A DNA stretch of 6,234 bases from Akkermansiaceae bacterium (GCA_023300065.1 JALZWJ010000386.1:1-6234); one strand, 5' to 3'. Shown: positions 1-5,401, numbered from the stretch's first letter. A program made the numbers and translations. Notes: a model not told the origin generated them from the sequence alone.

Positions 1-14
1 TATACCACGGTATA
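1..14. repeat. Short palindrome TATACC-AC-GGTATA
   Basis: Six-base arms (1-6 and 9-14) are perfectly complementary around a two-base centre. The heptamer ATACCAC from its left half recurs at 22-28. It could be an operator half-site pair or part of a mobile-element end, but nothing nearby identifies a binding protein. Confidence 0.4.
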
Positions 15-32
15 GTGCATGATACCACAGCC

Positions 33-68
33 ACTGCTGTATGGATTTTATTAATATAGTACAGCAGT
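33..68. repeat. Perfect 9-bp inverted repeat
   Basis: ACTGCTGTA at 33-41 is the exact reverse complement of TACAGCAGT at 60-68, separated by an 18-base AT-rich loop. A partly overlapping imperfect direct repeat (49-63 and 68-80) differs mainly by one TA dinucleotide. There is no T-run in a position that would make it an intrinsic terminator. Confidence 0.5.
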
Positions 69-79
69 ATTAATAGTAC

Positions 80-99
80 ATATATATATATATATATAT
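80..99. repeat. (AT)10 dinucleotide microsatellite
   Basis: Ten uninterrupted AT units lie exactly at the boundary between the AT-rich end segment and the GC-rich regulator remnant. The tract runs into the open frame of that remnant, where it would encode alternating Ile and Tyr. Such tracts slip during replication, are cruciform-prone and are also common at misassembled joins. Confidence 0.85.
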
Positions 100-582
100 G
101 ACGAGACCATCATCAACCACGTCGAGCTCGTCCCCCGTGGCAGCGGATTTGTCGACTGGTCCACCACCACAAAAAAGCCCCTCCTCAACAAACAAGGAGA
201 GATCTGCGGCATCATCGGCATCACCCGCCCCTTCGACCAAGGAGTCGCCTCCCTCTCCAAAAACGACGAACTCGGCCCCGCCCTCCTGCAACTCCACCAG
301 CACTACCGCGAGAACATCCCCATCACCGAGCTTGCCAAAACCGCGCACCTCTCCCTCTCCAGCTTCCTCCGGAAATTTAAAACCACCTTCAACATGACGC
401 CGAAGGAATACCTCCGCCACCTCCGCGTTCAGGAAGCCTGCCACCTCATCGTCCGCACCACCCAGACCTTCGCTGAAATCAGCCACCGCTGCGGCTTCGC
501 CGACCAAGCCCACTTCTCCCGCGAATTCTCCCGCATCCTAAAAGAGCCCCCCAAATCCTACCGCGCCCGCTACCGCCTCTAA
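97..582 (+). pseudogene. 5'-truncated PAS-AraC family transcriptional regulator
   Basis: The frame reads from the AT tract without a stop to TAA at 580-582, giving about 161 residues. The first 47 or so resemble the second half of a PAS sensor domain (a W-S-T-T-T-K-K-P-L segment, then G-E-I-C-G-I-I-G-I-T-R). About residues 70-161 form a complete AraC-type DNA-binding domain: the first helix-turn-helix around ITELAKTAHLSLSSFLRKF, the linker MTPKEYLRHLRVQEA, and the second around FAEISHRCGFADQAHFSREF. Before the Met of that linker there is no in-frame ATG, GTG or TTG between the upstream stop (52-54) and the PAS remnant, so the N-terminal half of the PAS domain and the start are missing. Intact homologues sense a small ligand and activate nearby catabolic genes. 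It may once have controlled the gene cluster downstream, but that is inference. The break coincides with the AT-rich segment. Confidence 0.8.
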
Positions 583-608
583 AAAAGGAGTCGTGGCGCC
601 CTCGCCAC
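583..608 (-). terminator. Weak candidate terminator, vapBC side
   Basis: GTGGCG (593-598) and CGCCAC (603-608) form a six-base stem with a four-base loop. Read on the minus strand, the hairpin is followed after six bases by a run of six T (583-588). The gap between stem and T-run is longer than usual, so it may only weakly end minus-strand transcription coming from vapBC. An A/T-rich inverted stretch at 641-655 lies closer to the vapC stop but is not convincing. Confidence 0.3.
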
Positions 609-662
609 TTAACGTCGCAAGCCCCCAAACCAAGGATTCCAAAAAAACTATTTTTAACCCAA

Positions 663-1052
663 TCAGAGAACCGGAACCACCTCAAGACCAGCCACCCTGC
701 TAAACTCCCCCACATTTCCCGTCGCGACAGGAAGCCCATGTCGCATTGCGGTCGCCGCGATCCACAGATCATTAGTTCCTATCAATTCTCCTCGGCTGGC
801 CAAGTCTCGGTAAATCTCGCCATAAATCCACGAGACTTCCCGATCAATCGTGAGGAGCTCAAAGACGGCCAAAGCCTCCTCTCAAACACTGCGCTCGGCC
901 ATCGACTGCCCGGAACCAAACTCCCCCATGATCGTCGGAGTGATACAAAACCTCCCGCTTTCTTGCTTCGCCATAAATTGAGACGCCGGACCATTCAATC
1001 GCTTCCTTTGCTCACGCTCCAGACGGATCAAAATATTGGTATCCAAAATCAT
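663..1052 (-). pseudogene. vapC: VapC PIN-domain toxin broken by an in-frame TGA
   Basis: Reading from the ATG at 1050-1052 gives a 129-codon PIN-domain ribonuclease with one internal stop at codon 57 (TGA, 882-884). The remainder is plainly VapC: MILDTNILIRLE at the start with catalytic Asp4, ITPTIMGEF with Glu44, and YGEIYRDLASRGELIGTNDLWIAA with Asp95, then a C-terminal T-G-N-x-x-E-F-S-R-V segment. Both halves are in the same frame, so no indel is needed; a CGA to TGA change (Arg to stop) would explain it. The start overlaps the antitoxin stop as ATGA, the usual translational coupling of vapBC. An intact protein would cleave RNA and be held inactive by VapB. The truncated product ends before the second half of the active site, so it should be inactive. 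A sequencing error or stop read-through cannot be excluded. Confidence 0.85.
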
Positions 1053-1297
1053 GCTTCCTCGTCCCAAGGACTCGTTGGGGGCCGATCGTTTGCATCAATT
1101 TCTTCAATCGATTTCAAAGTCTCCTCTGAGAGGAAATTCTCTCGCGCCCGATAATATGTCAGCACTTCCTTACCCGTCTTCGCTTTCCCCGGAACCACGC
1201 ACCGCCTCACCACCGAGGAGAACGACTCCCGCCCCTCCTTTGCTGCCTTCAGCTTTTCATAAGCATCAAGTTCCAAACTAATCGTCTTAGTCGCCAT
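1049..1297 (-). CDS. vapB: VapB-type antitoxin (PF02697-like)
   Basis: This 82-residue protein begins MATKTISLELDAYEKLKAAK and continues through a G-R-E-S-F-S-S-V-V-R-R segment, which matches the short antitoxin family often called DUF217/VapB. The N-terminal half would be the DNA-binding, dimer-forming part. The acidic C-terminal end (S-I-E-E-I-D-A-N-D ... D-E-E-A) would be the part that wraps around the PIN toxin. The start at 1297 was chosen because the family begins at exactly this MATKTIS; a longer frame opening at 1390 adds 31 residues without family character. The gene overlaps vapC by four bases and is divergent from the Tm-1-like gene. Antitoxins of this class usually repress their own operon. 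It looks intact although its partner toxin is broken. Confidence 0.85.
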   Translation of the reverse strand: MATKTISLELDAYEKLKAAKEGRESFSSVVRRCVVPGKAKTGKEVLTYYRARENFLSEETLKSIEEIDANDRPPTSPWDEEA

Positions 1298-1465
1298 ACA
1301 CGAGCCATACACGAATCCGCCTTGAACACAAGCTACCACCGCATCCCCATGGAAGGCCCCCTTGAAAAATGCCCTCCCCGCCCCAACCACCCCTGACGAT
1401 TTTATTCAAAAAACACCTCATTTTCTTCAAGACACCGCGCATCCCTTCCTATATTCCTAACGGCC
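1298..1465. promoter_or_regulatory. Divergent intergenic region, vapB / Tm-1-like gene
   Basis: This 168-base spacer must hold the promoters of vapB (leftward) and of the metabolic cluster (rightward). A TATATT at 1450-1455 resembles a -10 box, with a poor -35 (TTCAAG, 1426-1431) 18 bases upstream. If used, it would start transcription almost at the ATG at 1466. No clear operator, riboswitch fold or purine-rich ribosome binding site was found. The promoter assignment is tentative. Confidence 0.3.
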
Positions 1466-2683
1466 ATGAAAACCGTTGCCATCCTAGCCACCCTCGACAC
1501 AAAAGCTGCCGAGGCAGACTTCATGCGCACCGAGATCGAAACTCTAGGCGGCAAGGCCCTCCTCATCGACCTCTCCCTCGTCGGCGACTCCGACCTCAAA
1601 GCGGACGTCACCAAACAAGAAGTCATCACCGCTGGCGGCGGTGACCTCGCCGAACTCCTCGTCAAACCAAACCGCGAGCAATCCAACCCCTTCATCGTAG
1701 CCGGAGCCACCAAGCTCCTCCTCGCACTCCAAGAGTCCGGAAAAGTCCACGCGGTCGTCACCCTCGGCGGCACCCAAGGCACCTCCACCTGCGCCCCCAT
1801 CCTCCAAGCCCTCCCCTACGGGTTCCCGAAGGTCATGCTCTCCACCGCCGCCTCCGGCGACACCTCACCCTTCGTCGGCATTAAAGACATCACCATGATG
1901 TTCGCCGTCTCCGACATCCTCGGCCTCAACGTCTTCTCCCGCAAGATCCTCGCCAACGCCGCCGCCGCCGCATGGGGCATGGCCCAATCCGAGCAATCCA
2001 TCACCAAGTCCACCGCAAAAGGCGTCATCGGCATGTCCAACCTCGGCGTCCTCACCCAAGGCGCGATGCACGCCATCGACCTCTTTGAAAAAGCCGGCTA
2101 CGAAGTCATCACCTTCCACGCCATCGGCGCCGGTGGCGATGCCATGGAGCAAATGATGAAAGAAGGAATCATCAATGCCGTCTTCGACTACGGCCTCGGC
2201 GAAATCGCCGACGGCGTCTGGGGCGTCCTCCGCGCTGGTGGCCCTGACCGCCTCACCGTCGCCGGGAAACTCGGCCTCCCCCAAGTCGTCGTCCCCGGCG
2301 GCTCCGAGCACCTCGGCATCCTCGTCAACGAGCCCAGCAAGATTCCCGCCGGCTACGAGGACCACCAAATCACCTGGCACTCCCCCTACGTCTTCGTCCC
2401 CCGCCTCAATGCAGAGGAACAAGGCCGCGTCGCCAAAGTCATCGGAGAAAAACTCGCCCACTCCACCAAAGACACCCTCTTCATCATGCCCCTCAAAGGC
2501 GTCTCCAGCTACTCCGCCGAAGGTGGCGAGCTCTACAACACAGACCTCGACGCCGCCTACTGGGAGTCCCTCCAAAAAGAACTCCCCTCCACCATCGAGG
2601 TCGAATCAATGGACGTCACCGCCCAAGACCACGCCCTCGTCGAGCGCGCCGTCACCTACCTCATCGACAAACTCGAGGGCTAA
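1466..2683 (+). CDS. Tm-1-like ATP-binding domain protein (UPF0261)
   Basis: The 405-residue length is typical of the UPF0261/Tm-1-like family. The N-terminal half (about 1-180) has the family opening V-A-I-L-A-T-L-D-T-K (4-13), a glycine loop GGTQGT (101-106), the hallmark PKVMLSTAASGD (121-132) and a DITMMFAVSDILGLNVFS stretch (141-158). The C-terminal half (about 185-405) has the conserved GYEVITFHAIGAGGDAMEQM (211-230) and PLKGVSSYSAEGGELYNTD (342-360). The family is named for the N-terminal region of tomato Tm-1, which binds ATP. In bacteria the enzymatic role is not firmly known, but these genes often sit beside TIM-barrel enzymes in catabolic clusters; here the next gene is an LsrF-type TIM barrel 60 bases downstream without a terminator between them, so the two are probably co-transcribed. 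The ATG is preceded by CCTAACGGCC, with no Shine-Dalgarno. Confidence 0.88.
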   Translation: MKTVAILATLDTKAAEADFMRTEIETLGGKALLIDLSLVGDSDLKADVTKQEVITAGGGDLAELLVKPNREQSNPFIVAGATKLLLALQESGKVHAVVTLGGTQGTSTCAPILQALPYGFPKVMLSTAASGDTSPFVGIKDITMMFAVSDILGLNVFSRKILANAAAAAWGMAQSEQSITKSTAKGVIGMSNLGVLTQGAMHAIDLFEKAGYEVITFHAIGAGGDAMEQMMKEGIINAVFDYGLGEIADGVWGVLRAGGPDRLTVAGKLGLPQVVVPGGSEHLGILVNEPSKIPAGYEDHQITWHSPYVFVPRLNAEEQGRVAKVIGEKLAHSTKDTLFIMPLKGVSSYSAEGGELYNTDLDAAYWESLQKELPSTIEVESMDVTAQDHALVERAVTYLIDKLEG

Positions 2684-2743
2684 AAAAAACCGCTCCCACT
2701 TTTTCACTTTTCCAAAAAACTAACCTACTAAACTACTACTACC

Positions 2744-3610
2744 ATGGCTGACTTAGACGACATCAGAGACGGAGACAACTTCGGTCTCAACACACCCGCA
2801 GACACATCAAAATTCTACCTCAAAGGCATGAACGGCGCCTCATGGGGAATTAAGAACCGCATGTCCCGTATCTTTAACCCAAAGTCCGGACGCACCGTCA
2901 TGCTTGCCTTCGACCACGGATTCCTCATGGGACCCACTTCCGGTCTTGAGCGCATCGACCTCAACATCGCACCACTTGCCGAAGAAGCTGACTGCCTCAT
3001 GGGTTGCCGTGGCATGATCCGCACCAGCATCCCTGCTGAGAACACCAAGCCAATCTGCCTCCGCACAGACACCGGCACCACCATCCTCACCGAGATGAAC
3101 AACAACGTCCTCATCTCCGAGATCGAGGCCATCTCCATGAACGTCTCCGCCATGGCCGCTATGCTCGCCATCGGTGACAAAGACACCGAGGCCATCACCA
3201 TCGCCAACTTCTCCAAGCTCGTCGACATCGGCAACAAATACAGCATCCCAGTCATGGGTGTCACCGCTGTTGGTAAGGACATGGCTCGCGACTCCCGCTA
3301 CTTCGGCCTCGCATCCCGCGTTTGTGCTGAGAACGGCGCCTCCATCGTCAAAACTTACTACACCGAAGGCTTCGAAAACGTCGTCGCAGCCTGCCCCGTC
3401 CCCGTCGTCATCGCCGGTGGTAAAAAGCTCCCTGAGCTCGAGGCGCTCGAACTCTGCTACAACGCCATCCAGTGCGGTGCATCCGGAGTCGACATGGGTC
3501 GCAACGTCTTCCAATCCGACAAGCCACTTGCAATGATGCAGGCCGTCAAAGAAGTCGTCCACAACGGTGCCAAGCCTTCCGAGGCCATCGACATCTACAA
3601 CGCAGGCTAA
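2744..3610 (+). CDS. lsrF: LsrF-like thiolase/aldolase (P-HPD thiolase family)
   Basis: The 288 residues align almost end to end with E. coli LsrF (291), including the opening MADLDDI-DG, the S-R-I-F-N-P-K-S-G-R and V-M-L-A-F-D-H-G blocks (Asp57-His58), G-L-E-R-I-D-x-N-I-A-P-L, V-G-K-D-M-x-R-D-x-R-Y-F, and A-G-G-K-K-L-P ... G-A-S-G-V-D-M-G-R-N-x-F-Q-S-D. The Schiff-base lysine known in E. coli (Lys203) falls at residue 203 here, in IVKTYYTE. LsrF is a class I aldolase-fold TIM barrel that transfers an acetyl group from 3-hydroxy-5-phosphonooxypentane-2,4-dione to CoA, giving acetyl-CoA and dihydroxyacetone phosphate at the end of AI-2 breakdown. None of lsrK, lsrR, lsrG or lsrABCD is nearby, so the real substrate may be a related diketo sugar phosphate. 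The gene uses more GGT, GGA, GCT and CTT codons than its neighbours. No Shine-Dalgarno precedes the ATG. A strong terminator follows. Confidence 0.9.
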   Translation: MADLDDIRDGDNFGLNTPADTSKFYLKGMNGASWGIKNRMSRIFNPKSGRTVMLAFDHGFLMGPTSGLERIDLNIAPLAEEADCLMGCRGMIRTSIPAENTKPICLRTDTGTTILTEMNNNVLISEIEAISMNVSAMAAMLAIGDKDTEAITIANFSKLVDIGNKYSIPVMGVTAVGKDMARDSRYFGLASRVCAENGASIVKTYYTEGFENVVAACPVPVVIAGGKKLPELEALELCYNAIQCGASGVDMGRNVFQSDKPLAMMQAVKEVVHNGAKPSEAIDIYNAG

Positions 3611-3645
3611 ACGTCGCGGCGCCTTCCAAGCGCCCAGCCAATTTC

Positions 3646-3684
3646 AAAACCCCGGGGCCTCCCAAAAAGAGCCCCGGGGTTTTT
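3646..3684 (+). terminator. Strong intrinsic terminator after lsrF
   Basis: A perfect 13-base inverted repeat (3646-3658 and 3671-3683), with the core CCCCGGGGC, surrounds a 12-base loop and runs into five T (3680-3684). The A/T-ended arms make it plausible in both directions. It separates the Tm-1-like/lsrF unit from the epimerase-family gene. Confidence 0.9.
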
Positions 3685-3696
3685 CCTTCCCCAGCC

Positions 3697-3717
3697 CCAA
3701 CGGAGCGACCTAAGCTC
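3697..3717. repeat. Degenerate fragment of a GCTCCGAAGG-type repeat
   Basis: CGGAGCGACCTAAGCTCT resembles pieces of the repeat family at 5404-5560, in particular the element GCCTACCTCCGCTCTAAGCT (5404-5423) with partly rearranged order. The resemblance is partial, so the assignment to the same family is tentative. Confidence 0.35.
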
Positions 3718-3724
3718 TCTCCAA

Positions 3725-3752
3725 CTTCAAACTGAACACTTCAAACTTCAAA
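3725..3752. repeat. Four-unit heptamer tandem repeat (CTTCAAA)
   Basis: CTTCAAA occurs exactly at 3725-3731, 3739-3745 and 3746-3752; the unit between them (3732-3738) is the degenerate CTGAACA. The array lies 11 bases before the ATG of the epimerase-family gene and would form its translation initiation region. Loss or gain of a unit would change the leader length. Confidence 0.75.
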
Positions 3753-3763
3753 CTTTCCTCCCC

Positions 3764-4447
3764 ATGACCCGCGCCGAAAAAATCGACCTCATCCGCTCTC
3801 GCCCACAACTCTCCGTCGCCACCCTCAGTGCCGACATGGGCAACCAAAACGCCGCCCTCCAAACCCTCCAAGAGAACGACGTCAACCTCCTCCACTTCGA
3901 CGTCATGGACGGCAACATCTGGCCAAACATCACCGTCGGCTCCCCCTTCGTCGCAGGACTCAAAACCGAGCTCCTCAAAGACGTCCACCTCCTCATCAAC
4001 AAGCCAAAACAACACATCGACTCCTTCGCCAAAGCCGGAGCCGACCTCATCTCATTCTCCGTCGAATACACCGCCCACATCGACGACACCCTCGCTCGCA
4101 TCACCGCGCACGAGGACATCCTCCGCGGCGTCTCCCTCAACCCCGGCACCTCCCCCAGCTTCATCAAAAAGTATCTCGACCAGATCGACTACGTCCTCCT
4201 CCTCGGCGTCGGCCCCTACTCCGGCAAAGAACTCTTCCTCGACGACATCCCCGCAAAAATCAAAACCCTCCTAGAGTGGAAGCCCGACCTCCTCATCTGC
4301 ATCGATGGTGGCGTCAACAAAAACACCATCCCCCAGATCGCAGCCATGAACCCCCACTTCGTCGTCTCCGGCTCCGCCATCTTCAACAACGAGGACCCCG
4401 TCGAAAACCTCGCCTTCTTCAACCAAGCCATCGGGGAGAAATCCTAA
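3764..4447 (+). CDS. Ribulose-phosphate 3-epimerase family protein, divergent
   Basis: This 227-residue TIM barrel has the layout of ribulose-5-phosphate 3-epimerase: LSADM near residue 21, LLHFDVMDGNIWPNITVG (42-59), DVHLLINKP (73-81), GVSLNPGTS (122-130), CIDGGVN (179-185) and VSGSAIF (201-207). The expected metal ligands are all present (His44, Asp46, His75, Asp181), as are the DGG and GSAIF phosphate-cup segments. However, the loop that normally reads VNPGFGGQ is VGPYSGKE (149-156), and the usual histidine of the F-H-x-E segment is Ser99 (FSVEY). Canonical enzymes interconvert ribulose 5-phosphate and xylulose 5-phosphate. The changed loop suggests another ketose phosphate or an isomerase role in the pathway of the neighbouring LsrF and dehydrogenase. 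It lies after a terminator, 153 bases beyond lsrF, so it needs its own promoter or read-through. The ATG has no Shine-Dalgarno (TTCCTCCCC precedes it). Confidence 0.85.
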   Translation: MTRAEKIDLIRSRPQLSVATLSADMGNQNAALQTLQENDVNLLHFDVMDGNIWPNITVGSPFVAGLKTELLKDVHLLINKPKQHIDSFAKAGADLISFSVEYTAHIDDTLARITAHEDILRGVSLNPGTSPSFIKKYLDQIDYVLLLGVGPYSGKELFLDDIPAKIKTLLEWKPDLLICIDGGVNKNTIPQIAAMNPHFVVSGSAIFNNEDPVENLAFFNQAIGEKS

Positions 4448-4490
4448 TTTCTAAATCAAAAAACTCTAAACCAAAGCCCCTCAAGCTTAG

Positions 4491-4517
4491 CGTATTTCGC
4501 GTATTTCGTGGTTTCAA
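4491..4517. repeat. Nonamer repeat CGTATTTCG x2 with TGG tail
   Basis: CGTATTTCG occurs back to back at 4491-4499 and 4500-4508, followed by TGGTTTC. The reverse complement has the form of the CCACGAAATACGCGAAA-type motif that recurs between genes in many environmental bacterial genomes. It sits in the 132-base gap between the epimerase-family and dehydrogenase genes. That gap otherwise holds an A/C-rich leader with no terminator or obvious promoter. Confidence 0.55.
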
Positions 4518-4579
4518 AAATCCTCAACCAAGTCCCCCAAATCACACTTTAACTTCTTAACTCAATAACCAAATAACTC

Positions 4580-5341
4580 ATGTCCATCCACGCCAATAAA
4601 GTCGCCATCGTAACCGGAGCCGCCGGAGGAATCGGCCGCGCCACCGTCGAACGTCTCCGCAATGACGGAGCCACCGTCGTCGGCCTCGACATCAACCCAG
4701 ACGTCGTCACCAACCTCACCGGCGAGCGCCTCACCGGCATCGTCTGCGACATCACCGATGACGCCGCCATGAAGAAAATCATCGATGACACCGCCGCCAA
4801 ACACGGCAGCCTTGACCTCATCGTCGCCAACGCCGGCATCTTCAAATCCGGCGAATACATCGACGCCGAAACCGACTCTTGGGACCTCCACCTCAAGATC
4901 AACCTCACCGCCACCCAGCGCTTCCTCAAGTTCTCCATCCCTTACCTTAAGGAGAGTAAACTTTCGGCAAGCATCATCATCATCGGCTCGCGGAACTTCG
5001 CCGCCCCCGGACCCGGCGCCTCCGCCTACTCCGTCACCAAAGCCGGAGTCACCCAGCTCGCCCGCGTCGCCGCCCTCGAGCTCGCCCCCCACGGCGTCCG
5101 CGTCAACATCATCCACCCGGATGCCGTCTTCGACACCGAGATCTGGTCCCAAGAAGCGCTCGAAAAATCCGCCAAGCGCTACGGCATGACCGTCGAGGAA
5201 TACAAAACCAAAAACCTCCTCAGCACCGAGATCACCTCCCCCGGCGTCGCCGCCATGGTCTCCACCGTCGCCGGCCCCGTCTTCAGCGCCACCACCGGCG
5301 CCCAAATCCCCATCGACGGCGGCAACGACCGCGTGATCTAG
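4580..5341 (+). CDS. Short-chain dehydrogenase, YuxG/RhaD C-domain type
   Basis: The 253 residues form a complete classical SDR. They show the nucleotide-binding TGAAGGIG (12-19), Asp37 at the end of the second strand (GLDIN, favouring NAD over NADP), NAG (84-86), Asn108, and the catalytic Ser137, Tyr150 and Lys154 (AYSVTKAG). The region after the active site (IHPDAVF at 178-184, IWS at 188-190, Y-G-M-T-V-E-E-Y-K-T-K-N-L-L, and a final IPIDGG) resembles the dehydrogenase half of YuxG/RhaD-type bifunctional rhamnulose-1-phosphate aldolase/dehydrogenases, but no aldolase domain is fused here. It probably oxidises or reduces an alcohol/carbonyl of a sugar-derived intermediate of this cluster; the substrate is not readable. 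It is the last gene before a strong terminator. Start: ATG after CCAAATAACTC, without Shine-Dalgarno. Part of its 3' sequence recurs at the window end. Confidence 0.88.
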   Translation: MSIHANKVAIVTGAAGGIGRATVERLRNDGATVVGLDINPDVVTNLTGERLTGIVCDITDDAAMKKIIDDTAAKHGSLDLIVANAGIFKSGEYIDAETDSWDLHLKINLTATQRFLKFSIPYLKESKLSASIIIIGSRNFAAPGPGASAYSVTKAGVTQLARVAALELAPHGVRVNIIHPDAVFDTEIWSQEALEKSAKRYGMTVEEYKTKNLLSTEITSPGVAAMVSTVAGPVFSATTGAQIPIDGGNDRVI

Positions 5342-5363
5342 CCGGTCACAATCAAACCTCATC

Positions 5364-5401
5364 AAAACGCCCTCCGCTTCAAAAAGCAGAGGGCGTTTTT
5401 T
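5364..5401 (+). terminator. Strong intrinsic terminator after the dehydrogenase
   Basis: Sixteen-base arms (5364-5379 and 5384-5399) pair with a single C-A mismatch around a CAAA loop, core CGCCCTC/GAGGGCG, and end in six T (5396-5401). It lies 22 bases after the stop codon and closes the metabolic cluster. Confidence 0.93.

Larger units (their letters stand above)
1..99. other. AT-rich, repeat-laden end segment of unlike composition
   Basis: These 99 bases are far richer in A and T than the GC-rich remainder, and the change is abrupt at about position 100. No convincing gene is visible: short frames from the ATGs at 19 and 41 stop at 52-54 and 71-73. The segment holds a small palindrome, an inverted repeat, an imperfect direct repeat (49-63 against 68-80, both starting TATTAATA and ending GTACA) and an AT dinucleotide run. 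It directly abuts a truncated regulator gene, so it is either an insertion or rearrangement junction, or a chimeric assembly end. The sequence alone does not decide which. Confidence 0.6.

Noticed and set aside
98..397. ATG at 98 as a start for a regulator
   Set aside because: It opens a Ser/Pro/Thr-rich frame that is not the PAS-HTH frame, so it cannot restore the regulator without a frameshift.
70..513. Minus-strand frame opposite the AraC remnant
   Set aside because: Low-complexity Gly/Ala/Asp/Glu content; the sense strand shows clear AraC HTH homology.
882..884. UGA in vapC read as tryptophan or selenocysteine
   Set aside because: No other gene in the window has an in-frame UGA, TGG is used for Trp, and no SECIS-like need exists in a PIN toxin; TGA also serves as the real stop of vapB, vapC and the 5651 antitoxin.
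1298..1390. N-terminal extension of VapB to the ATG at 1390
   Set aside because: The extra 31 residues lack family similarity, and the family starts at MATKTIS.
2175..2723. Plus-strand Ser/Pro/Thr-rich frame inside the Tm-1-like gene
   Set aside because: It is a frame-shifted reading of C-rich codons. Similar shadows at 3174-3536, 3828-4274 and 4785-5189 have the same composition and no domains.
1466..3610. An AI-2 (lsr) uptake and degradation operon
   Set aside because: Only the LsrF homologue is present; kinase, repressor, isomerase LsrG and transporter genes are missing.
4448..4579. Riboswitch or small RNA in the gap before the dehydrogenase
   Set aside because: The gap is A/C-rich with only a short tandem nonamer and no stable paired structure visible by eye.
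4562..5365. Long minus-strand open frame (about 267 codons) opposite the dehydrogenase
   Set aside because: It is Gly/Asp/Val-rich with no family signature and mirrors the C-ending codons of the sense gene. The same holds for the long antisense frames at 1865-2575 and 2840-3562.
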